Shown here in pieces: positions 23,197-31,713 of a stretch of 64,000 nt of DNA. The stretch covers positions 7,197,501 to 7,261,500 of the forward strand of contig NZ_CP108356.1 in the NCBI RefSeq assembly GCF_036237315.1. Direction: 5' to 3'. Source of the stretch: Streptomyces sp. NBC_01351 (GTDB taxonomy: Bacteria > Actinomycetota > Actinomycetes > Streptomycetales > Streptomycetaceae). Within the stretch, counting starts at the first letter, position 1. Every line of letters starts with the position of its first letter. A program made the position numbers and the translations under genes. The notes below the pieces were generated by a model that was given only the letters and a program-made list of their open reading frames with translations, was not told the DNA's origin and searched no databases.

Positions 23197-25542
23197 ATGA
23201 GCCTGGAAGCGCACATCAACTCCCTTGCCCGGACCACCGCCGACGACGCGAGCCCCTGGCGTCCGCGGCTGTTCGACGCGGCCGACCCCGGCCAACGGGC
23301 GGAGCTGGCCGGGATGCTCGCCCGCGGTGAGGCGACGGCGGTGGGGGACACGCTCACCGAACAGGTGGAGGAGCTGCTCACCACCCGCCGTCCCGCCTGG
23401 CGTCCGAGCCCCGAAGAGCTCGCGGCGGCGGTGGCGGAACACCTCGACGGGCGGTCGTCCCTGGAGTACGGGACGTGGGTCTGGTTCCCGTGGTCGCGGC
23501 GGCTCGCGCACGTCCTGCCCGAGCCGGAGTACCGCGAGCTGCGCCAGTCCCGCAACCACTACAAGATCACAGCGGCGGAACAGGCCGAGCTCACCGGCAG
23601 GACGATCGCGGTGGCCGGGCTCTCCGTGGGCGCCGCCAGCGCGTTCACCCTCGCCCAGGAAGGGGTCGGCAGCCGCTTCCGGATCGCGGACTTCGACCGG
23701 CTCGCCCTCTCGAACCTCAACCGGCTGCGTGCCTCGGTCAGCGACATCGGCCTGCCCAAAGTGGTCATAGCCGCACGGCAGATGTACGAGATCGACCCCT
23801 ACCTCGACATCGAGGTCTGGCCCGAAGGGCTCACCGAGGACAACGTCGACGCCTTCCTGACCGGCGGCGGCCGCGCCGACCTGTTCATCGAGGAGTGCGA
23901 CGACCTCTACATCAAGGTCTTCGCGCGCGAACGTGCCCGGGCGCACGGGATCGCGGTGCTGATGGAGACCAACGAGCGCGGCATGCTGGACGTGGAACGC
24001 TTCGACCTCGAACCGGACCGGCCCCTGCTGCACGGCCTGATCGACGGCGTGGCCGCCGCCGACCTCAAGGGGCTTCCGGTCCGCGAGAAGGTGCCCCACG
24101 TCCTGCGGATCCTCGGCCCGGAGAACCTCTCGGAACGCATGGCCCCCTCGCTGATGGAGATCGGGCACACCCTCTCCTCCTGGCCCCAGCTCGCCTCGGG
24201 GGTGGCCCTGGGCGCCGCCGTTGTCACCGATACCGCCCGGCGCGTCCTGCTCGGGCAGTTCACCGCCTCGGGACGGTTCTTCGTCGACCCGGCGGAGCTC
24301 GTACGCGACGGCGCGCAGGCCCGGATCGAGGTGCAGACCCAGGGCCACGGCCACCAGGGCCACGGCCAGGCCCAGGGCCAGACGCCCGCGGTGCCCGGCA
24401 TGCCGACGGACTCCCCGCTCCTGCTGCCCGGCCCCGGCGAGGTACTGGGCGAGGAGGGCATCCGCCGCCTCGTGGCGTACGGGATCCAGGCCCCCTCCGG
24501 CGGGAACGTGCAGCCCTGGACGTTCCTCGCGCGCGGACAGGTGCTGTACTGCCGCACCGACGACGCGCAGCCGCCGACGCTGCTCGACTTCCAGGGGGGC
24601 GCCACCCGGCTGGCGATCGGAGCGGCCGTCGAGAACATCGACCTCGCTGCCCGGGCCGCGGGCTGGGCCTGCCAGGTGCGCGCCTTCCCCGACCCGGCCG
24701 ACCCGGGACTCGTCTGCGAGCTCACCTTCTCCAGGGCCCCGCACACACCGCGGCCCGAACTCGCCGACTGGATCGACCGGCGTGCCACCAACCGCCGGGC
24801 CGGCCCCGCCCGCCCCCTGGACGAGTCCCACCGGCAGGCCCTGACGCGCTGCGCGTCCGACAGCGGCGCACGACTGCACCTGGTCACCGACCGGGCGGAG
24901 CTGGAGGAGGCGGGGCGCGTCCTGGGCGCCTGCGACCGGCTGCGGATGCTGTCCCGCCGCCTGCACGCGGAGATGATGAGCGAGCTGCGCTGGACCCCCG
25001 AGGAGGTGCGGGCGACCCGGGACGGCATCGACATCGCCACCCTGGAAGCGGATGCCACCGACCTGGCGGGGCTGTCCCTCGCCCGGCACCGGCCCCACCT
25101 CGCCCTCGTCCGGCAGATGGGCGGCGGCCGGGCCTTCGAGGAGGGTGCGCGCAACAGCGTCGCGGCCTCCTCGGCGATCGGCTGCCTGACCATCCCCGGA
25201 ACCGGCTCCGCCGCCTACTTCGAGGGAGGCCGGGCCCTGCAACGGCTCTGGCTCACCGCGACGTCCCTGGGCCTCGGGTTCCAGCCCGTCACCGTACTGC
25301 TGTACCTCCTGGCCCGAGTCGAGGGCGGCGGCAACGGCAACGGCGGCATCGACAACGGGCTGGACGCGACGGAAACGGCCACCCTGCACGCCCTGCGCAA
25401 ACGGCTCGCCGCCCTCGTCCCGCAGCGCCCGGACGAGACGGAACTGCTCCTGTTCCGCCTCTCCTACGCGCCCCCGCCCACCGCCCGCGCCCTGCGCCGG
25501 GACGTCGGGACCGTACTCCGCTTCGACGACCCGGACGCGTGA
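23197..25542 (+). CDS. E1/ThiF-like adenylating domain fused to a nitroreductase domain (Rv1355c-like)
   Basis: 781 residues. Residues about 125-370 are an E1/ThiF-type nucleotide-binding fold: VAGLSVGAASAF (Gly-rich loop), DFDRLALSNLNR and EECDDLYIK. No catalytic Cys typical of E1 transthiolation is evident. Residues about 425-760 form a nitroreductase-like FMN domain (YGIQAPSGGNVQPWTF, ENIDLAARAAGW). A short His/Gln/Gly-rich linker (QGHGHQGHGQAQGQ, about 385-400) joins them. The layout matches mycobacterial Rv1355c. The first domain probably adenylates a carboxyl group or binds ATP, and the second supplies a flavin redox step. The GNAT upstream appears co-transcribed. Pathway unknown. Confidence 0.85.
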   Translation: MSLEAHINSLARTTADDASPWRPRLFDAADPGQRAELAGMLARGEATAVGDTLTEQVEELLTTRRPAWRPSPEELAAAVAEHLDGRSSLEYGTWVWFPWSRRLAHVLPEPEYRELRQSRNHYKITAAEQAELTGRTIAVAGLSVGAASAFTLAQEGVGSRFRIADFDRLALSNLNRLRASVSDIGLPKVVIAARQMYEIDPYLDIEVWPEGLTEDNVDAFLTGGGRADLFIEECDDLYIKVFARERARAHGIAVLMETNERGMLDVERFDLEPDRPLLHGLIDGVAAADLKGLPVREKVPHVLRILGPENLSERMAPSLMEIGHTLSSWPQLASGVALGAAVVTDTARRVLLGQFTASGRFFVDPAELVRDGAQARIEVQTQGHGHQGHGQAQGQTPAVPGMPTDSPLLLPGPGEVLGEEGIRRLVAYGIQAPSGGNVQPWTFLARGQVLYCRTDDAQPPTLLDFQGGATRLAIGAAVENIDLAARAAGWACQVRAFPDPADPGLVCELTFSRAPHTPRPELADWIDRRATNRRAGPARPLDESHRQALTRCASDSGARLHLVTDRAELEEAGRVLGACDRLRMLSRRLHAEMMSELRWTPEEVRATRDGIDIATLEADATDLAGLSLARHRPHLALVRQMGGGRAFEEGARNSVAASSAIGCLTIPGTGSAAYFEGGRALQRLWLTATSLGLGFQPVTVLLYLLARVEGGGNGNGGIDNGLDATETATLHALRKRLAALVPQRPDETELLLFRLSYAPPPTARALRRDVGTVLRFDDPDA

Positions 25543-25563
25543 CGGGCGGCTTCCCGAGCGGGT

Positions 25564-26049
25564 TCAGTACCTGAGGGCGGTGCCCGGGGTGGCGGTCACG
25601 TCACCCGACAGCTTGTGGGTGCTGCGCGCGGTGGCGTCCTTGGACTCACCGGCGGCCACGTCGGAGACGGTGACGACCACCGTGTCCACCAGGTTGCCGG
25701 CGGGGTCCTTGAAGTCGACCTTGACGGCGAAGGACTTCGTCGAGTCGTCGGTGTTCCTGGCCGTGACGGTCACGGTCGACGAACCCTCGGCGTCGGTGGT
25801 GACGTCACCGAGCTTCACCGCGTCCTTGGCGTCGACGCCGTCCTTGACCTCGTCGAGCTTCTTCTTCGCGGAGTCGGTGGCCGAGTCGACCGCGTCGGCG
25901 GCCTGTGACCCGATCGAAGCGGCGGCCGATGCCGCCTTGGACGCCGCGTCCGAAGCACTGCCGTCGCCGTTGGAGCAACCGGCCGCTCCGGCGACGACCA
26001 CCAGCGAGAGCAGGGTCCCGCAGGCGGTCCGAATCGAGTTACCGCGCAT
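25564..26049 (-). CDS. Small lipoprotein with Ala/Ser/Asp-rich helix and beta-sandwich domain
   Basis: 161 residues; AAGGAGG precedes the ATG. The leader ends in VVAGAAGC (lipobox, Cys 25), so surface lipid anchoring is expected. Residues 30-80 form an Ala/Ser/Asp/Lys helix (ASKAASAAASIGSQAAD). The C-terminal 80 residues look like an FxLYD-type Ig-like fold (TVTVTARNTDDSTKSFAVKVDF). Function unknown; perhaps binding or spacer duty at the envelope. Confidence 0.78.
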   Translation of the reverse strand: MRGNSIRTACGTLLSLVVVAGAAGCSNGDGSASDAASKAASAAASIGSQAADAVDSATDSAKKKLDEVKDGVDAKDAVKLGDVTTDAEGSSTVTVTARNTDDSTKSFAVKVDFKDPAGNLVDTVVVTVSDVAAGESKDATARSTHKLSGDVTATPGTALRY

Positions 26050-26093
26050 GCGGCTGCCTCCTTGTTCCGTGGTGCCCGCACGGTCCGCACGGA

Positions 26094-26231
26094 CGTCCTG
26101 GTAAGAATCTGGCGCAGGTGGGCCGGGTGCAGGGAGACGCCCTGCCGGTCGAGCTCCTCGCGGAGTTCTCCGAGGGTGTCGAGGACCGGAACGCCGAGCT
26201 GGAAGCAGGCCGTCAGGTCCAGGACGACGGC
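26094..26231 (-). pseudogene. Remnant of a STAS domain (SulP transporter or anti-anti-sigma type)
   Basis: Translation of the minus strand here gives AVVLDLTACFQLGVPVLDTL then ELREELDRQGVSLHPAHLRQ, a clear STAS signature (LDLs...D/GVxxLxxLrxeLxxRGvxLhxAhl). No start, transporter part or proper stop accompanies it. The 26050-26414 gap that contains it holds no other recognisable gene, so this looks like the decayed C-terminus of a SulP permease or a STAS protein. Confidence 0.6.
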
Positions 26232-26414
26232 CCGTGGCGGCGGCGCGGCGGGCCCGCCGCAGGTCCAGGACGGCTGTGGCTGGTCGCGTCCGCGCTCACC
26301 GCGCAAGCCCTCCTCGTCGGCCTCGTACCGCCCTGCCGCGCAACGCCGCTGCGGCCCGGCCCGGCTCGGACCGGCCCGGGGGAGGGGGCCGCCAAGCCGG
26401 GCCGCAGCGGGGTC

Positions 26415-26906
26415 TCAGGCCGCGAAGACCTCGCGGAGGCGCTGCTCCTGCTCACCGGACAGGTTGGAACGGATGAGCTGGGCCTTTCCGCCGGGGAACG
26501 CGCCGCGCACCCGCTCGATCACGGCGTCGGAGGAGAGCAGGAACAGTGCGGAGGTTCCCGGCTTGACCTCGGTCTTCACACCGTCGATGAACTGGTCGTC
26601 GATGCCGACATCGGCGAGGGATCCGCCGACGGCGCCGGCGGCCGCGCCCACGGCGGCGCCGAGCAGCGGGACGAAGAAGAGGAGGCCGAAGAGCATCCCC
26701 CAGAAGGTGCCGGAGAGGGCTCCGGCTCCCGTGAGGTTGTTCAGCTGCTGGGTCTTCGGCTTCTTGCGGTCCTCGGGCCAGGTCACGACGGCGGCGTCGT
26801 GCACCTGTATCAACCGTTCCTTCTGCAGCGCGAGCAGGGACGATTCCGCCTGCTGCGCGCCCTCGGGCGTGGGGAACTTCCAGACGGTGAGGGTGGTGGA
26901 TGCCAC
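26415..26906 (-). CDS. DUF1269 family membrane protein
   Basis: 163 residues from GTG 26906, with GGAG 6 bases upstream. N-terminal soluble part: TVWKFPTPEGAQQAESSL and DAAVVTWPEDRKKPKTQQ. A hydrophobic Gly-rich helical hairpin follows (about 78-112: GMLFGLLFFVPLLGAAVG). C-terminal soluble part: TSALFLLSSDAVIERV. This matches DUF1269 proteins, which are common stress-associated membrane proteins in actinomycetes. Function unknown. Divergent from the DUF7144 gene over 276 bases in which I see no other gene. Confidence 0.85.
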   Translation of the reverse strand: MASTTLTVWKFPTPEGAQQAESSLLALQKERLIQVHDAAVVTWPEDRKKPKTQQLNNLTGAGALSGTFWGMLFGLLFFVPLLGAAVGAAAGAVGGSLADVGIDDQFIDGVKTEVKPGTSALFLLSSDAVIERVRGAFPGGKAQLIRSNLSGEQEQRLREVFAA

Positions 26907-27182
26907 GAAACGCTCCAGATGCCGGATGGTGTCGTCTTGGCGCCCAGTACATCCCAAGAGCTGACAATTCGCCATAAATGCCCAGCCCCTGAAGGTTCGC
27001 CGGCCTGCCCGGGTGCGGAGGCGACCCTTTTGGTGGGCCTTCCGTGTCATGCCCCTGCGCCCCTCGGCGTTCCGGGATGACGAATCACCCGTTCGGCCGT
27101 ACTCCGCTGTTCGGTCACCGCGTCCGCACCGAGGGTGGGAGTGCGTGGGGCGTCCTCGCCCCAGCGGACGAAGGAGCTTCAC

Positions 27183-27650
27183 GTGGCACAGACTGCGTCT
27201 TCGAGCGGAACCCCCCGGCATTCCTCCGCGGGAGGTGGGGAAGCGCCGTCGGGCACCGGAAGTGCCTGGGCGGCGGGCGGCGCCATGTTCGCCGGCGTCA
27301 TCCTCCTGGTGGACGGCGTCATCGCCGTGCTCAAGGGCATCGCCGGCATCGCGGAGAACGACGTCTACGCCCGGCTGGGCGACTACGTCTACAAGCTCGA
27401 CACCTCGGCCTGGGGCTGGATCCTCCTGGTCCTCGGCATCGTCCTCGCGGTCGTGGGCTGGGGGATCCTCAAGAACGCCCCGTGGGCGCGCGCCACGGGC
27501 GTCGCCCTGGCCGGGATCAGCATCGTCATCAACTTCATGTGGCTGCCCTACTCCCCGGTCTGGGCCCTCGTGTCGATCGCTCTCGGCGTCTTCGTGATCT
27601 GGGCCCTGTGCACGACGGGCTCGGACCGCACGGCATCCTCCGCCCTCTGA
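27183..27650 (+). CDS. Four-helix membrane protein, DUF7144-like
   Basis: 155 residues from GTG 27183, preceded by gaaggag. The Ser/Gly-rich N-terminus (1-27) is probably cytoplasmic. Four hydrophobic segments follow (about 30-52, 76-97, 103-120, 124-143), with charged loop AENDVYARLGDYVYKLD. Layout and the YKLDTSAWGWI motif fit the DUF7144 family. It is upstream of the GPP34 gene and may belong to the same stress-type group as the DUF1269 protein. Confidence 0.8.
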   Translation: MAQTASSSGTPRHSSAGGGEAPSGTGSAWAAGGAMFAGVILLVDGVIAVLKGIAGIAENDVYARLGDYVYKLDTSAWGWILLVLGIVLAVVGWGILKNAPWARATGVALAGISIVINFMWLPYSPVWALVSIALGVFVIWALCTTGSDRTASSAL

Positions 27651-27849
27651 TCCGAAGGAGCCCGCGCCCATGGCACCCGTGGCACCCATGGAGATCCTGG
27701 GGAGGGGGTGCCGCAGGCCGGTCGTGGCCCGGGACGCGGGCCGGGGATGTGACGTTTCGCGAACGGCCGGGTCCGAACCCCACCCATGGGCGGCCAAGTC
27801 GATCGACAATCGACCTGCACCCTTCCTGCACGGTTGAGAGGAGCCCTTG

Positions 27850-28458
27850 ATGACCACGCCGCGGGACTTGTTGATCGTCACCATGGACATGGAGCCCGGT
27901 CGTCCCGTCGAACAGGGCGACCTCTCACTCGCGCTCGCGGGGGCCGAGGCGATCGATCTCCTCGCCGCCGAGGCCATCGGGCTGGACGGGGACCGCCTCG
28001 TGCCGGGCCGCCGGCCGGCCCCGGATGACCCCCTGTTGGGCGCGGCGGCCGCGTCGCTCGTTCGGGAGGCGCCCGACGAGTCGGTCGCCGACTGGCTGTG
28101 GCGCAGAGGCCGCGGCCTGTCCGCGGCGTACCGGGCTGCGCTCGAGGCGGAAGGCCAACTCGTCCGGCAACCGCGCCGCGGGATCTCCCTGCGGGCCGGT
28201 CGGCTCGTGCCGGCCGATACTCCTGCCCGCCGCCGGGCCGGGGAGCGCTGGAAATCGAACGAACCCGTCCTCGTTCTCCTCGCCGAGGCCGTGGGCGGCC
28301 GCGATGGACGCACCGGGGACTCTCCCGACGTGGCCGACGACACCGTCGCGACGGTACTGGCCGCCGTCAACGACGCGTTGGTGGAACTGGCGTCGGTACG
28401 GCAACGCCGAGCCATCGACGAGGCGGCCTTCGACAACATCTGGCGAGGCGGCGTCTGA
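27850..28458 (+). CDS. GPP34/GOLPH3-like protein
   Basis: 202 residues from ATG 27850 (gagaggag upstream). The all-helical GPP34 pattern is visible: DLSLALAGAEAIDLLAAEAI, ADWLWRRGRGLSAAYRAALE and LVPADTPARR (in pieces), ending RAIDEAAFDNIWRGGV. The eukaryotic relatives GOLPH3/Vps74 bind phosphatidylinositol-4-phosphate. Bacterial members are abundant in Streptomyces, with no settled function. A small inverted repeat (GTCGAT/ATCGAC, 27798-27814) lies upstream. Confidence 0.87.
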   Translation: MTTPRDLLIVTMDMEPGRPVEQGDLSLALAGAEAIDLLAAEAIGLDGDRLVPGRRPAPDDPLLGAAAASLVREAPDESVADWLWRRGRGLSAAYRAALEAEGQLVRQPRRGISLRAGRLVPADTPARRRAGERWKSNEPVLVLLAEAVGGRDGRTGDSPDVADDTVATVLAAVNDALVELASVRQRRAIDEAAFDNIWRGGV

Positions 28459-28515
28459 CGCCTGAGAGCCGGCAGCCCATGCGTGGCCCATGCGCGGCCC
28501 AGGCCAGGCCCAGGT

Positions 28516-29655
28516 CTAGTCGGTGTCCGTGGCTGCCAGGACCGCGAGGCGGCGGCCGTCCGGGGAAAGGGCGGCGATGCCGTAGTCATTGCCGATCTCG
28601 TTGTGGAAGAACTCGGCGTCGGTCTCGAAGTGGAACCAGGTGCACTGCTCGGCGCGGAGTTCCACCTCCCCCGCGCTCGCGCTGAACGGGGCGCCGCACA
28701 GGCCCGCCAGCGAGCGCCATGCCCGCAGCCGGCCCCATGCCCCGTACCTACCGGTGCCGTAGCAGCCCCCGACCGCCGAGGTGGCGAACAGCAGGGACCA
28801 GATGTCCCCCACGGGGCGGGCGGCTATCTCGTAGCGGCCGGTGGGGCCGAGGCCGGCGACGCAGTCCATCGGCAGGGTGGGGAGCAGGGCGGGCACCCGG
28901 TCGGGGGCGATGGGCTGCTCCGGCCGGAAGACCCAGGCCTCGGCGTAGCCCCAGTTCCCTTCGACGGCGGTGAGGATGAGGTCGTGCTCGTCCACCGTCA
29001 CGGAGTTCCGCAGCGGCGACGCCTCGGTCGGGCGGGGGGTCGGCGGATCCAGACGGCCGTCCGTCTCGGGCAGGCCGGTCTTCACGCTCCCGGCCGAGCC
29101 GTTCGCGGAGTGGCGCGTGAAGTCGGGTGCGGTCTCCAGCGCGCGGCGGCGGTCGGGGAGCCAGGACAGGGGGTGCATCCGCGAGCCGGGCCGCAGGGCC
29201 GGGAACTCGTCCGGGTCCACGCCGCGCAACAGCAACTCGTGGAACAGACAGGTCCGCAGCTCGCCGAGCCGGTCGCCCTCGGGGACGTCGGCGAAGACCG
29301 CCTGCGCGAGGACCGCGGCCGGCTGGTGCTGGGCGAGCACCGTCGCCATGAGCGGCAGTTCGAGTCCCGCTTCTCCGGCAGCGGCTCCCTGTTCGCCGAG
29401 GAGCTGGAGCAGCAGCTCGACGCTGTCGCGGCCGGGGGTCGTGGCGAGGAGCCGCCGGAGGTAGGAGAGGTCGCTTCCGTGGATCCGGGCGGCCCGGGCG
29501 GCGGCCGCGTAACGGGTGGTGAGCTGCGACCCCACCCCGCGCAGATGGGCGATGTCTCCGGCCATGGCGTGCTGGAGGGCCTTGTCGCGCGCGAGGTGCT
29601 CAGGCTCGCAGTTGATCGTTTCGTCGTTCGCTCTGTCGTTCGCCTCGTCGTTCAC
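28516..29655 (-). CDS. Conserved actinobacterial protein, DUF6183-like
   Basis: About 379 residues if GTG 29655 is used; no strong ribosome binding site, so the start is uncertain. The N-terminus has an NDEANDRANDE repeat. The C-terminal half (about 245-379) is the conserved part: NWGYAEAWVFRP, PMDCVAGLGPTGRYE, DIWSLLFATS, GCYGTGRYGAWGRL and FHFETDAEFFHNEIGNDYG. I associate this with the DUF6183 family by pattern only. Soluble, no signal peptide. Function unknown. Confidence 0.72.
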   Translation of the reverse strand: MNDEANDRANDETINCEPEHLARDKALQHAMAGDIAHLRGVGSQLTTRYAAAARAARIHGSDLSYLRRLLATTPGRDSVELLLQLLGEQGAAAGEAGLELPLMATVLAQHQPAAVLAQAVFADVPEGDRLGELRTCLFHELLLRGVDPDEFPALRPGSRMHPLSWLPDRRRALETAPDFTRHSANGSAGSVKTGLPETDGRLDPPTPRPTEASPLRNSVTVDEHDLILTAVEGNWGYAEAWVFRPEQPIAPDRVPALLPTLPMDCVAGLGPTGRYEIAARPVGDIWSLLFATSAVGGCYGTGRYGAWGRLRAWRSLAGLCGAPFSASAGEVELRAEQCTWFHFETDAEFFHNEIGNDYGIAALSPDGRRLAVLAATDTD

Positions 29656-29750
29656 GGTGCGCCAGCCTATGGCGCCTCGTGCGGGTCTTGTCGTCCGGAC
29701 CCGCGTCGCCCGAGGGGTCGGGGCGCCGCCCACGGCAGGCGCGCGAGCCC

Positions 29751-30548
29751 CTAGCTCGGGGACGGCGTCAGCACCACGAAGTCGGCGTTCGACGGGTCGA
29801 GGCAGACGGCCAGCCGGCCGACGCCCTCGGCGTCCTCCGGCCCCATCTGCACGCTGCCGCCGCTCTCGATGACCTTGGCTACAGCGGCGTCACAGTCCGT
29901 GACGTTGAAGACCGGGTGCCAGTACGCCCGGCCGTCGGCCAGGGCGAGGTTCTCCTGAGGGAGTTCCATCAGACCGCCGTGCATGCGCTCCGCGGGCAGC
30001 CCGGCGGGGGTGACGAGGGAGTACGTGCCTCCGCCGCCCGGCAGTTCCATGTCACTGAACCACCAGCCGAGGACACCGCCGTAGAACTCCTTCGCCGCCG
30101 CGGCATCGCTCGTGTACAGCTCCGTCCAGGACATCGAGCCCGCCTCGTCCACCAGCTCGACGCCCGTGTTCGTCCCCGGCTGCCAGACGGCGAACTGGCC
30201 CCCCAGCGGATCGCTGTACTGCGCCATCCGGCCCCATTCGTCGAGGTCCCGCGGAGGCACCCGCACCGTGCCGCCGGCGCTCTCGACGGCCCGGGTCGTG
30301 GCGTCCGCGTCGGCGACGTTGTAGTAGATCATCCAGGCCGAGCGCGCCCCCTCCTCGGTGAGCTTGCCGAGCCCGGCGACGATCTTGCCGTCCTTGCGGA
30401 ACATGCCGCCTTCCATGTCCTCCCCCTCGCCCATGGACTCGTACTCCCATCCGAGGACGCCGCCGTAGAAGGCGGCGGCGGCAGGGACGTCAGGGGCGCC
30501 GAGGTCGAGCCAGCAGGGGGAGCCGGGGGCGAAGTCAGTGGTGATCAT
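29751..30548 (-). CDS. Two-domain VOC (glyoxalase/bleomycin-resistance fold) protein
   Basis: 265 residues with two VOC repeats (about 8-125 and 140-262). Both begin with a 'CWLDLG/SWTELY..D..AA..FYGGVLGW' element and contain matching D-P-x-G/N segments (YSDPLGGQFAVWQPG; CLDPSNADFVVL). It resembles the CFP30B-type hydroxylase/antigen group. The metal-site residues are only partly recognisable, so a binding role is as possible as catalysis. Monocistronic. Confidence 0.87.
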   Translation of the reverse strand: MITTDFAPGSPCWLDLGAPDVPAAAAFYGGVLGWEYESMGEGEDMEGGMFRKDGKIVAGLGKLTEEGARSAWMIYYNVADADATTRAVESAGGTVRVPPRDLDEWGRMAQYSDPLGGQFAVWQPGTNTGVELVDEAGSMSWTELYTSDAAAAKEFYGGVLGWWFSDMELPGGGGTYSLVTPAGLPAERMHGGLMELPQENLALADGRAYWHPVFNVTDCDAAVAKVIESGGSVQMGPEDAEGVGRLAVCLDPSNADFVVLTPSPS

Positions 30549-30640
30549 GGCGATGGCCTTTCACGGATCGAGTACGACCCCAGCCTGGCACCGGACCCCG
30601 CCACCCGCCCGTCGATCGCCCGCCCGCGGCGTACGACGGG

Positions 30641-31570
30641 TCAGGGCACGAGCACGATCTTTCCGCGGACCCGTCCGCTCTCGATCAACTCGTGGGCCTT
30701 GGCCGCCTCGGCCAGGGGCAGCGTCTCCTCGACGGAGGGGCGCACGCCCGCGCGGTCGATCAGGTCGGCGAAGCCGGCCAGGTCGGCAGGGCTGGGCGCG
30801 AGGAAGTACTCGACGAAGCGCACACCGCCCGCCTCCGCCTGCTCCCGGACCGCCGTCCGGTCGACCCCGACGCCCACGACGTCGATGAGGATGCCGCCGC
30901 GCCCGAGCGTGCGCAGCGACCTCGGACCGTAGTCGTTGCTGATCGTGTCGATCACGACGTCCACGTCGCGCAGGGCCGTGAAGTCGGCCGTCGTGTAGTC
31001 GATCAGTTCGTCGGCGCCGAGCTCTCGCAGGAAGGGGTGCTTGGCCGCCCGGGCCGTACCGATCACGTACGCCCCGCGCGCCTTGGCGATCTTGACGGCG
31101 AAGTGGCCCACGCCGCCGGCCGCCGCGTGCACCAGAACGCGCTGCCCGGGCCGTACCCGGGCGATGTTGACCAGGGTCTGGTAGGCGGTCAGACCGGCGA
31201 TGCCGAGGGCCCCCGCGTGGACGTGGTCGAGGGTCGTGGGCTTGGCGGCGATGGAGGTCTCGGGGACGAGCACGTAGTCGGCGTGGCTGCCGTCCGGCGG
31301 GGTCGTCCAGCCGAACACCTCGTCACCGGGCCGGAATCCGGTGACGCCCGCACCGACCTCGTCCACCACTCCGCTGAACTCGTGCCCCAGGACCAGCGGC
31401 GGCTCGCCGAAGAACCGCACGTATCCCGAGCGCACCTTGCCGTCCGCCGGGTTGATGCCCGTGGCGTGGACGCGCACGAGAACCTGACCGCCTTCGGGAG
31501 CGGGCCGCTGCGCTTCCACGACTTCCAGAACTTCCGGTCCGCCAAGGGAGTACTGCTTGATCACGCGCAT
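30641..31570 (-). CDS. NADP-dependent quinone-oxidoreductase-like MDR enzyme
   Basis: 309 residues. Medium-chain dehydrogenase/reductase of the zinc-independent quinone reductase type. GroES-like N-domain with GINPADGKVRSG and LGHEFSGVVDEVG; nucleotide-binding HAAAGGVGHFAVKIAKARGA (in part: AAAGGVGHFA). Zinc ligands of alcohol dehydrogenases are absent. The upstream region contains a perfect 23-base palindrome (31664-31686) that probably controls it. Confidence 0.92.
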   Translation of the reverse strand: MRVIKQYSLGGPEVLEVVEAQRPAPEGGQVLVRVHATGINPADGKVRSGYVRFFGEPPLVLGHEFSGVVDEVGAGVTGFRPGDEVFGWTTPPDGSHADYVLVPETSIAAKPTTLDHVHAGALGIAGLTAYQTLVNIARVRPGQRVLVHAAAGGVGHFAVKIAKARGAYVIGTARAAKHPFLRELGADELIDYTTADFTALRDVDVVIDTISNDYGPRSLRTLGRGGILIDVVGVGVDRTAVREQAEAGGVRFVEYFLAPSPADLAGFADLIDRAGVRPSVEETLPLAEAAKAHELIESGRVRGKIVLVP

Positions 31571-31663
31571 GTGTTCATCCTGGAATCGTCGACGTGCAGG
31601 GCACCCCGGGTGGCTTCCCGCCAAGGATCACCCGCCGGTCCGCCATGATCAACGACGGCCTGG

Positions 31664-31686
31664 TCAACGATCGCAGCGATCGTTGA
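31664..31686. promoter_or_regulatory. Perfect 23-base palindrome, candidate operator
   Basis: Arms TCAACGATCGC and GCGATCGTTGA flank a single A. Further TCAACGA copies occur at about 31649 and 31694, giving a cluster of direct and inverted half-sites. It lies about 95 bases upstream of the quinone-reductase-like gene and just after the HTH gene stop. With no GC-rich stem or T-run, an operator is likelier than a terminator. Confidence 0.6.
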
Positions 31687-31713
31687 AGGGAACTCAACGA
31701 CCTGCGCACGGGC

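Noticed and set aside
26050..27080. Plus-strand open frames across 25905-27080
   Set aside because: They are antisense to the DUF1269 gene and the STAS remnant and show no domain or ribosome binding site.
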